Virus record (IMG/VR): IMGVR_UViG_3300025030_002108
Span: 1-30,145 of that record
Source of the DNA: a virus
Reading direction: 5' to 3' (one strand)
Length of the DNA: 30,145 nt
Positions within the stretch are counted from its first letter, which is position 1; each line of letters opens with the position of its first letter. This document shows, one piece after another, positions 23,337 to 30,145 of this stretch. A program made the translations under genes and the position numbers. Below the pieces are notes generated by a model. It was not told the DNA's origin. It saw only the letters and a list, made by a program, of their open reading frames with translations, and searched no databases.

Positions 23337-25370
23337 ATGGCAACCCCAGCATATACAACGGATTTAACAAATATTAACTTAGGTGTAGGAACCTGGGTGG
23401 AGTTAACTGGTGCTTTAAAAGGCGGCGGTCCAGCTGCTGAAGGGGATTATTTCATTGAAGGATCTGGATGTATCTCTCAAGCAACAACAGTAGCTAGTAC
23501 TTCAGGAAATACTGCTAGTATGGCAATTGATTTAGGTACTCCAGTTACTATAAACTCTGGGGATGCTTCATTTCATTGGATATACTTTGGTGCTCCAAAT
23601 GCTATTGCCATGTTAAATAGTGGTGGATATAGAATTGTTATTGGTGGTAGTGGAATAGTAAATTATAAAATGTGGTACGTTTTAGGTAGTGACACATATA
23701 CTTATGGTGGATGGCAGAATATTCCAATTGATCCACGAATTCCAGCGGATCAACTTGCTGGGGTTTCAACTGCTGGGACACAAGTTTTTGGGTCATCTGC
23801 CAATATATCTAATGCTGTATCTAAAGGTAGCCCTTATGGTAATGATGCAATAAGATATGGAAGGACACTACAAATTATTAACGGAGTATCTGGGGACTCT
23901 GCAACTTTTGCTGGAACTGCTGCTGTAAATGATACAAATTATCCAACAACTGGCAGTGGAAATAGATGGGGGCTATTTCAAGGAACAACTGGAGGTTATC
24001 TTCATAAAGGGCTTTTATTAATGGGAACAACTGCAACAGCAGTTGATTTTAGAGACACAAATAGAAATATACTTATCCAAGACACCATAAAAGTTTGGCC
24101 TGGATTTAATGCTTTTGAAGTAAGAAATGCTGCTAGTGTAGTTCATTGGACAGGTATTAGTATTTCATCTCTTGGAACAACTTCAAAAGGAAGATTTATA
24201 ACTACAAATAATGCTGAAGTAAACTTTGATACTTGTTCATTTACAGATATGGATTCTTTTGACTTTTTGCTATCAGGATATGTTACTACAACGACTTTTA
24301 GAAGATGTGGAATAGTTACTCAGAGTGGGGCAACTATTATAAATAGTAAATTTGATAATGCTACTGGAACAAAAGCTCTTCAAGTAGCTGATCAAATTGC
24401 TAAGGTTACAAACACTACATTTATTAGTGATGGCACCGGTTATGCCGTTGAAGGATTTACTGCCGCAGGGTCGTATAACCTTACAAATTTAACTTGGACT
24501 AATTATGCAGCAAGTGATGGTGCTACTGGAAATGAAGCTATTCATGTTTTAGCAACTACTGGGGTAGTCAATCTCAATATCTCTGGTGGAACTACTCCAT
24601 CTGTTCATAGTGAAGGGGCTACTGTTAATAAACTTACTCCAGTATCATTAGCTGTATCTGTGAAAAATGAAGGTGGAACAGCTTTGGCTGGAGCTCAAGT
24701 TTATATCCAAAAACCAACTCCAGGTTCTTTAACTTCAGATGCTGGGAATAATGTTGGCGATGGTGATTTTGTAGTAAATGAAGTTGTAGACACAGATATT
24801 CCACAATCTGGGTGGATAATAATTTGGAATAAAGTTAATAATGGAATTACCCCATATAGGTATGTTAGTTGGGCAGCAAAAACATTTACTTTAAGAAGCG
24901 CTGTTACTGGGACTTGCTCTTCTTTAGGTACAGAAACACAATTATTAGATACTGGGTCTGATTTTGGCGGAGTGACTGACTTAGTTGAAGGAGATACTAT
25001 TTATAATACTACTGATCTTAGCTGGGCAGTAGTTGATGAAATAGTAAGTGCCACTGAATTATCAACTACGCAATTACAGGGGGGATCTGATAATATTTGG
25101 CAAAGCGGCGATGGTTGGAGAGTAAATAGATTAGCTTTAAGTTATACTGATACGGATGATATTGTTGATGTTCCAATTATAAATGAACAAACAAATACAA
25201 CGTCTGGAATGGTGGTAGGTAATTATAATGGAAGTCCTGCCGCGATTAATGTAAGAATACGAAAAAATCAAGGAACTCCAAAGTATTTACCTTATAACAC
25301 AAGTGGAAATATTGGTGCAAATGGGTATACTTTAACTGCTGTGATGACTCAAGATGATGTGGCAGTATAG
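23337..25370 (+). CDS. Large beta-rich phage structural protein (677 aa), beta-helix core
   Basis: The product is Gly/Thr/Ser/Asn-rich with few charges, typical of exposed virion fibres, with repeated short beta strands. The N-terminus carries a jelly-roll-like sugar- or particle-attachment segment (~30-150). Residues ~170-430 show beta-helix-like turns (for example NAEVNFDTCSF, ATIINSKFDNA). Residues ~435-470 include an Ig-like segment (VSLAVSVKNEGGTALAGAQVY). The last ~175 residues form a module that also ends the 929-aa protein downstream (start of module near base 24849). A fibre or baseplate-type virion protein is likely; the exact part is not recognised. Its position directly after the sugar cluster is suggestive. 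Confidence 0.72.
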   Translation: MATPAYTTDLTNINLGVGTWVELTGALKGGGPAAEGDYFIEGSGCISQATTVASTSGNTASMAIDLGTPVTINSGDASFHWIYFGAPNAIAMLNSGGYRIVIGGSGIVNYKMWYVLGSDTYTYGGWQNIPIDPRIPADQLAGVSTAGTQVFGSSANISNAVSKGSPYGNDAIRYGRTLQIINGVSGDSATFAGTAAVNDTNYPTTGSGNRWGLFQGTTGGYLHKGLLLMGTTATAVDFRDTNRNILIQDTIKVWPGFNAFEVRNAASVVHWTGISISSLGTTSKGRFITTNNAEVNFDTCSFTDMDSFDFLLSGYVTTTTFRRCGIVTQSGATIINSKFDNATGTKALQVADQIAKVTNTTFISDGTGYAVEGFTAAGSYNLTNLTWTNYAASDGATGNEAIHVLATTGVVNLNISGGTTPSVHSEGATVNKLTPVSLAVSVKNEGGTALAGAQVYIQKPTPGSLTSDAGNNVGDGDFVVNEVVDTDIPQSGWIIIWNKVNNGITPYRYVSWAAKTFTLRSAVTGTCSSLGTETQLLDTGSDFGGVTDLVEGDTIYNTTDLSWAVVDEIVSATELSTTQLQGGSDNIWQSGDGWRVNRLALSYTDTDDIVDVPIINEQTNTTSGMVVGNYNGSPAAINVRIRKNQGTPKYLPYNTSGNIGANGYTLTAVMTQDDVAV

Positions 25371-25372
25371 TT

Positions 25373-25401
25373 TTAAATTTATAAGAATAAAAATATATAA
25401 T
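25373..25401 (+). promoter_or_regulatory. Weak candidate promoter in AT-rich gap
   Basis: In the 54-bp gap after the structural gene there is a perfect TATAAT (25396-25401) with a poor TTAAAT at the -35 place (17-bp spacing). The gap is so AT-rich that a chance match is quite likely; this is a marker for testing only. Confidence 0.18.
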
Positions 25402-25424
25402 AAATATTGTAAGGAGTATTAATA

Positions 25425-25625
25425 ATGAATTGGAAATGTTGTAAATTAAAATTTAGTAATCAAACTTTTCTTATTGCAACAGATGGAAATTTACTAAGAG
25501 TACGAAGTAATGGAGCTATTCCAGAAGAATGTAGGCTAGAAGATTGTGATAGTGATAATATACAAGAGATAAATATGACTCTTGATGAAATTGTTCTACA
25601 AAGAAAACAAATGACGGAGGTATGA
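25425..25625 (+). CDS. Small hypothetical protein (66 aa)
   Basis: The ATG has AAGGAG at a suitable distance (TAAGGAGTATTAATAATG). The 66-residue product carries a CC pair at 5-6, a CRLEDCDSD segment and an amphipathic C-terminal helix. The layout (short beta-like start, central acidic loop, helix) does not match a family I recognise. It is sandwiched between two structural genes, the second separated from it by the inserted endonuclease gene. It is most likely a small chaperone or virion component (inference). Confidence 0.55.
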   Translation: MNWKCCKLKFSNQTFLIATDGNLLRVRSNGAIPEECRLEDCDSDNIQEINMTLDEIVLQRKQMTEV

Positions 25626-25633
25626 TAAATTAA

Positions 25634-26413
25634 ATGGCCCTTTGTTCTTGTGGTTGCGGGCAACAAACTATAAGACCCTCCGCAAAATGGCTAGTTGGAC
25701 ATCATTTGAGAAATAAGAAATTATCCACAGAACATAGAAAAGCTATTTCTGATGGAAATAAAGGAAAGAAGATGTCTGTAGAGACTATTGAGAAAAGGCG
25801 TCTTAAGATGATAGGACAAATTCGTTCTCAAACAGCAAGAAAAAATATGAGTCTAAGCCATGTAGGTAAACCTTCATCAAACAAAGGTAGAAAGCATCTT
25901 CCAGAATTTGGACGAAGAATATCAGAAAGACAAAAAGGACAAAAAAAATCAGAAGAAACCAAAAGAAGAATGAGAAAAAGTCATTCAAATATAACTGAAG
26001 AAACTAGAAGAATATTACGTGAAAAAGCAACAATATCATGGAATGATCCAAAACAAAAAGACAGTCAAGTAAAAGCGATATTAAAAGCGGTAAATAAAAA
26101 ACCTAATAAGGCGGAACAAAAAGTCCTCTCTATATTAGAAAAAACATATCCCAATGAATGGAAGTATGTTGGTGATGGACAGCTTATAATCGGGGGTAAA
26201 TGCCCAGATTATACTAATGATAATAAACAATTAATTGAATTATATGGGGATTATTGGCATAAAGGACAAGATCCTCAAGATAGAATAGATCATTTCAAAG
26301 GATATGGTTATGACACTTTAATTATTTGGGAAAATGAATTAAAAAATGAAAAATCTGTTTTAACAAAAATAACAAACTTTATAGGAGGAAATTTCCGTGG
26401 CTATTCAGAATGA
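25634..26413 (+). CDS. Free-standing homing endonuclease: CxCGCG finger, NUMOD3 repeats, Vsr-like nuclease
   Basis: The 259-aa protein begins with a metal-binding finger (C4/C6/C8 in CSCGCGQ, H23/H24 in VGHH). Lys/Arg-rich NUMOD3-like repeats follow (GNKGKKMS, SNKGRKH, RQKGQKKS), then a C-terminal Vsr/EDxHD-like nuclease: E161 in AEQK, D192 in CPDY, E202 in IELYGDYWH with D206 and H209, and WENEL, as in very-short-patch repair enzymes. It lies between a small protein gene and a large structural gene and overlaps the latter's start by 17 bases. It carries that gene's AGGAGG within its own 3' end. The spacing from the upstream GGAGG to its own ATG is long (13 bases), so its own translation may be weak. 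Confidence 0.82.
   Translation: MALCSCGCGQQTIRPSAKWLVGHHLRNKKLSTEHRKAISDGNKGKKMSVETIEKRRLKMIGQIRSQTARKNMSLSHVGKPSSNKGRKHLPEFGRRISERQKGQKKSEETKRRMRKSHSNITEETRRILREKATISWNDPKQKDSQVKAILKAVNKKPNKAEQKVLSILEKTYPNEWKYVGDGQLIIGGKCPDYTNDNKQLIELYGDYWHKGQDPQDRIDHFKGYGYDTLIIWENELKNEKSVLTKITNFIGGNFRGYSE
26383..26388 (+). promoter_or_regulatory. Ribosome-binding site for GTG 26397 inside the endonuclease gene
   Basis: AGGAGG is 8 bases before GTG 26397, which begins the 929-aa structural protein. It lies in the 3' end of the inserted endonuclease gene, so the insertion has kept or rebuilt the downstream gene's start signal. Confidence 0.75.
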
Positions 26414-29186
26414 TTTTACAATTTATCCAGCAACAAAGGTAGTTCGCCATACTGCAAATAATAATGTTTATCAAGTATCAGCATTTTATTCTTGGTTAAT
26501 GAATACTTTTGATGAGCCAGGTTATTTAACATATCCCACTCCTATGAAGTATAGCACGCCTACAAGCTATACAATGCTTAATGGCTGGTTTCTTGATAAT
26601 GGAGATGGAAGTAATATTCTTCAGTATCTAACAGGCGGTTCAATTCTTACTTCTGGTTATGGGACTGCTTCTGATCCTATTAGAATGGTTGAACTTGATA
26701 ATGGTGGAACAAACTATGTAGACTGTGTTGCCGGTGATAAAGATAAACCAGTTACAGCGGATGGCACTACAATTGGTCCTTTACTAGCTTATAAAAATGA
26801 TTATCCAACTGATGGCACTACAGGAAGATGGTGGATTAGGGATACTAGAGGCACTCCAGCAGCTCTTGAAGATAATGATATTATGGATGTTACTGGTGGC
26901 ACTGGTGGTGGCGATTCAGTCGGAGTAGATGATTCTGGAGACGAAATTTATTGTAATATTTATACAATTGCCTCATTTCCTGGATCGCCGAATCCTCAAG
27001 TGTATATTTATCAAAATCATCCGGTTTCAGGAACACCTGTCCGCATTTCAGAATGGTCGGCATTTACAAACTGGGATAGAGGTTCAATTGATGTCCTAAT
27101 CCCAGTCCAATTAGGTGGTGATTTAATTAACTCCGGTCTTGTTGATGCTTTTGTAAGACAATCCGGAGATTCTTTTACTTATGTTAATGCAGATTTAAGT
27201 TCTGGAGCTAGAACTCCTATAGCTACAGAAACTGCAAGAGATGAAGTCAATATTACTAAAGGTGAACATTATCTTTTATATGATGCCGAAGCTGGAGGTG
27301 GTTTTGCTGTAGGAGATGTTATTCAAAATGTGGCAACAAATTCTGGAACAGTCCCATCTTGGTATGCAGAAGTTGTCTCTAATAATGATTATGGCAGTGA
27401 GGGGTGTCTGACATTACGCGGATTAAGAGGAACTATTACTAACAATGCGGATATTTATGTTTCTACTACAATAAGAGGTGTTGCTAATGGTACTCCTGGA
27501 GATACTTACGGAACTTGGGATGGAGAAGTTGGCAGTCCAATAGCTGGAGATCTTGGTAAAATTCTAATTGGTGGAACTACTGGCGCAAAAAGAATTTTAA
27601 GGGGATTTCAAGATGATGGTACTACTGGTAAATATGTTTGTGATGCTAATCATGCTGCTGGAGTAACTGGAGATAGTAGAAATACTTATTATAGAGCATT
27701 TAATGCCACTGAGGCCATCTCAGCAGTAGGTGATGGTGGCACTATGAATGTTACTTCTAATTTAGCAAGTACTACTCTTATATCAGGATATAGTGATATA
27801 ACTATTGGGCACATTAACGGAACTGTTGCGGCAGGAACTTTTTCGGGAGATTTTATTATTGGTGAAAAGGTAACCTGGGATGCTGGTGCTTCTAGCGGAA
27901 TATTAGTTAAAACAAACAATTCAACTTCTTTAACTCTTGCAAATGTAACTAGCCCAGATACAATAACGGGTGATACAATTACAGGTCAAAGTTCAGCAAA
28001 AACGTGTGTAGCTTCTGGAAATCTTGTAGACGCTAATACTGCGACGTTTGCTTTCACACAACAAGCTCTTTTCACATATACTACTTTTATTGAAGGTGGG
28101 AGCATATATGAAGGCGGTAGAAGTTTAAGTGATATTTATGCGTATCTTCAATTTATTTGTAGAGATGGAAATACAGATGATTTTTATATCAGCAATGGCG
28201 CAACAATAACTACTACAGATAAACAAGCTTACTTAAGAGCTGACTCAACACATGCTATTTCTAAAGTAGCCCCATTTGGAACTCTTGCCGGCGTGGTGTT
28301 CTTTGGTGCTCAAGGTGTTTGGATTCAAGGAATGTCTTCTTCTGATACTAATAATATTAAATTAACTGATCATACTACTAATGCTAGACAACCGTATGCT
28401 TCAATAAATATTATTGTAAGTAATACAAGGCAATATGATACTATTGCAGTTTATCTTGAAGACGGGGCTACTACTCTTCCAGATAAAAATACTTATTGGT
28501 CTCATAATTCAGAAAATATTCAAGGTGATAGTCTTTTTACAATGATCTCTGGAGATGCCCCCATAAACTTTCCTATTGATACTCCTAGTGATGGAGCCTT
28601 TATTGCTGTAGATACTTCAGCTAATGAAGAACATAGGTATAGGTATGCCTCATGGTTAGGAAGTGGTTTAACATTAGTAACGGCGCATAGTGGAATAGGC
28701 GTTACTGGAACCTCTGGAACAATTCTTGTAGACGAATCAGCCCTATTTTATACTTGGGGTATTAAAAGAGGTGATATTATTAGAAATGTTACTTATTCTG
28801 GTTGGGGATATGTAACAAATACTCCTACAGCGGCTTCAGGTGATGAAGTAGCAATAACTACTACTCAATTAACTACCGCTACTAAAATGTGGGCTGTAAG
28901 TGATAATTATGAATTAAATACATTAGTGGTAACATATACTAGTAGTGATACTTTCTTTGTGCCGTATGTTGATGATCGTGAGGTTACTGGAACAGATGCT
29001 TCACCTGGATCAGTAACAGTTAATATTCTTTATGATGTAGATAGGCCAGTAGTAATTGTAGCAAGAGATGTTATTGATACAAGTGGGTATACTCCAATTC
29101 AGCCTTTTAAGACTACATCAGATATAACTTCAGCTGGAATGAATGTGTCTGTTATTAGAACTGAAGACGAGGTTTATAGCTCATAA
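26397..29186 (+). CDS. Large beta-rich phage structural protein (929 aa)
   Basis: Translation starts at a GTG. Composition is Thr/Ser/Gly/Asn-rich with few Lys/Arg, as for external virion fibres or baseplate wedges. The N-terminal third contains PFAM-like but unrecognised beta domains (for example TYPTPMKYS then MLNGWFLDNGDGSN at ~45-70) and a Gly-rich loop. The middle has many strand-turn repeats. The C-terminal module (~residues 745-929) resembles the C-terminus of the 677-aa protein: YRYxSW, L-T/R-L, W-x-V, D-x-V-x-V-P, closing with a V...DEV-type end. A tail or receptor-side structural role is inferred; function is not known. Confidence 0.72.
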   Translation: MAIQNDFTIYPATKVVRHTANNNVYQVSAFYSWLMNTFDEPGYLTYPTPMKYSTPTSYTMLNGWFLDNGDGSNILQYLTGGSILTSGYGTASDPIRMVELDNGGTNYVDCVAGDKDKPVTADGTTIGPLLAYKNDYPTDGTTGRWWIRDTRGTPAALEDNDIMDVTGGTGGGDSVGVDDSGDEIYCNIYTIASFPGSPNPQVYIYQNHPVSGTPVRISEWSAFTNWDRGSIDVLIPVQLGGDLINSGLVDAFVRQSGDSFTYVNADLSSGARTPIATETARDEVNITKGEHYLLYDAEAGGGFAVGDVIQNVATNSGTVPSWYAEVVSNNDYGSEGCLTLRGLRGTITNNADIYVSTTIRGVANGTPGDTYGTWDGEVGSPIAGDLGKILIGGTTGAKRILRGFQDDGTTGKYVCDANHAAGVTGDSRNTYYRAFNATEAISAVGDGGTMNVTSNLASTTLISGYSDITIGHINGTVAAGTFSGDFIIGEKVTWDAGASSGILVKTNNSTSLTLANVTSPDTITGDTITGQSSAKTCVASGNLVDANTATFAFTQQALFTYTTFIEGGSIYEGGRSLSDIYAYLQFICRDGNTDDFYISNGATITTTDKQAYLRADSTHAISKVAPFGTLAGVVFFGAQGVWIQGMSSSDTNNIKLTDHTTNARQPYASINIIVSNTRQYDTIAVYLEDGATTLPDKNTYWSHNSENIQGDSLFTMISGDAPINFPIDTPSDGAFIAVDTSANEEHRYRYASWLGSGLTLVTAHSGIGVTGTSGTILVDESALFYTWGIKRGDIIRNVTYSGWGYVTNTPTAASGDEVAITTTQLTTATKMWAVSDNYELNTLVVTYTSSDTFFVPYVDDREVTGTDASPGSVTVNILYDVDRPVVIVARDVIDTSGYTPIQPFKTTSDITSAGMNVSVIRTEDEVYSS

Positions 29187-29200
29187 GAAAGAGGTAGTTA

Positions 29201-30145
29201 ATGCCCACATCGATAGAAATAAATCCTCGAGTAAGCCCGAGAATAATAACAGTATTCTCTCCTGCTACTATGATTACTGTTCAAGAATTAGTTAATCTTG
29301 TCATGGACTGGGAAGATGAACCTTGGAATATGACTTATGAAAGAGTAATTAAAGCAACAGGTAAGCAAGAATTAGGCGGAGGAGTCCTTGTTGGAATAAC
29401 TGCGACATTATTAAATGCAAAATTGAAATTCGAGGATAGAGGGTCACCAACAATTTGTAATGTTACTGGGGGTAATCTTGTTGCAGTAGATTCTAACGGA
29501 GCTTCAGTATATCCACTTGAATACTCTACTAATGTAATGGCAACTATTACTGCGTCATCTTCAGCTACTTTACAAGAACAAGTAGATATACAATATGCTT
29601 CTTTTAATAATGAAGTTACTATTAATATTGTTACCGGAGTATCTGGAACATCTTTCCCTATAGGAACTCGTAGACAACCTGTAAATAACTTAAATGATGC
29701 AAAAGCTATTGCTAATGAGAGGGGGTTTAATGCTCTTTGTATTATAGGTGAATTTACTTTAAATTCCGGTGAAAGCTTCTCAAATTATACAATTCGCGGT
29801 GAAGGTGCCACTTTTAATGTTTTTAGGACTAACATCACACTTGCCCTAGGATGTATAACATCAAATACATTCTATGAAGATCTTTACATAGCGGGGGTAC
29901 AGGGAGGAGAAAGTACTTATAGTAACTGTATTATTGGTGATCTAGAGAATACACACTGTCATTACGAGTACTGTGGTTTAATCGGCCCACTTCAAGTTTC
30001 AAATACCGGAGGTTTCTTGCTTACACACAATGCTACTATAAATGATTGTTATACTACTCATGAATGGGTTGAATGTGATTATAATAATTCTCCACTAAAC
30101 ACAACATACAATAATTTAAATGGGAGAATAAAATTTTCTAATATT
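29201..30145 (+). CDS. Tail spike/fibre-like beta-helix protein, 3'-truncated
   Basis: ATG 29201 follows AAAGAGG and opens a frame with no stop through the last base (315 codons). The N-terminal part (EELVNLVMDWEDE-like helix at 28-41) is followed by beta-sheet. A segment IVTGVSGTSFPIGTRRQPVNNLNDAKAIANERG (in pieces: TSFPIGTRRQPVNNL and AKAIANERG) is typical of phage proteins whose beta-helix follows a 'G..yPiGt...PV.nl.da..ia..rg' entry. Further on are Asn/Thr/Cys-rich turns typical of a right-handed beta-helix. A receptor-facing tail protein is likely; the rest lies outside the window. Confidence 0.75.
   Translation, partial: MPTSIEINPRVSPRIITVFSPATMITVQELVNLVMDWEDEPWNMTYERVIKATGKQELGGGVLVGITATLLNAKLKFEDRGSPTICNVTGGNLVAVDSNGASVYPLEYSTNVMATITASSSATLQEQVDIQYASFNNEVTINIVTGVSGTSFPIGTRRQPVNNLNDAKAIANERGFNALCIIGEFTLNSGESFSNYTIRGEGATFNVFRTNITLALGCITSNTFYEDLYIAGVQGGESTYSNCIIGDLENTHCHYEYCGLIGPLQVSNTGGFLLTHNATINDCYTTHEWVECDYNNSPLNTTYNNLNGRIKFSNI

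Noticed and set aside
25425-26413. Small gene plus endonuclease gene as a toxin-antitoxin pair
   Set aside because: The second gene has clear NUMOD3 and Vsr-like homing features; the first shows no antitoxin DNA-binding fold.
1-30145. tRNA genes or CRISPR arrays
   Set aside because: Gaps between genes are at most 62 bp and no cloverleaf or repeat-spacer pattern was seen.

Overview
The window is a contiguous piece of a tailed double-stranded DNA phage (Caudoviricetes) genome or prophage. It is AT-rich, and every supported gene lies on the + strand. Genes overlap by a few bases (ATGA/TAATG junctions) or sit tens of bases apart; the largest gap is 62 bp. Shine-Dalgarno sequences (AGGAGG, AAGGAG) are clear, and TGA is used as a stop, so the code is standard and the host is most likely bacterial. 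A pyruvoyl-type PanD supports a bacterial host (inference). No tRNA, integrase or attachment site is visible, and nothing identifies the host genus.

Layout. (1) 1-4402, virion morphogenesis: 3' end of a portal protein, a small zinc-ribbon protein, an HTH-metallophosphoesterase, a ClpP-like head maturation protease, a hypothetical protein, an HK97-gp10-like tail protein, a small helical protein and a probable two-helix membrane protein. No major capsid, tail tube or tape-measure gene is recognisable. (2) 4395-16431, large accessory or virion-associated proteins: a 699-aa protein with a KQRKFM/SESQL N-terminus, a glycine-zipper protein, a coiled-coil protein, and a 1664-aa polyvalent protein (HELGH zincin, ART-like domain, SF2 helicase). 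A small helical protein, a phage-borne aspartate 1-decarboxylase (PanD) and an unknown protein follow. (3) 16470-23333, a glycan and small-molecule cluster: a GT-A glycosyltransferase split by a complete intein, two GT4 glycosyltransferases, a tandem-methyltransferase protein, an NAD-dependent epimerase/dehydratase and two tandem YkgJ-type cysteine-cluster proteins. (4) 23337-30145, exposed structural proteins: two large beta-rich proteins that share a C-terminal module, a small protein between them, and the start of a beta-helix tail protein that runs off the window.

Homing elements recur: two free-standing endonuclease genes (9141-9959 and 25634-26413), an orphan N-terminal finger of the same type (4395-4544), and the LAGLIDADG intein (17034-18140). 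Both free-standing genes are fitted between structural genes so that they overlap the next gene's start.

How the genes may work together (inference): portal and protease build and mature the head. The polyvalent protein is large enough and has the right domains to be carried in the virion and act on host targets at entry. The sugar enzymes next to the beta-helix proteins could glycosylate virion fibres or alter host surface glycans. PanD would add beta-alanine, and hence pantothenate/CoA, capacity during infection. The most unusual items are the phage PanD, the intein inside the glycosyltransferase catalytic motif, and the polyvalent protein.
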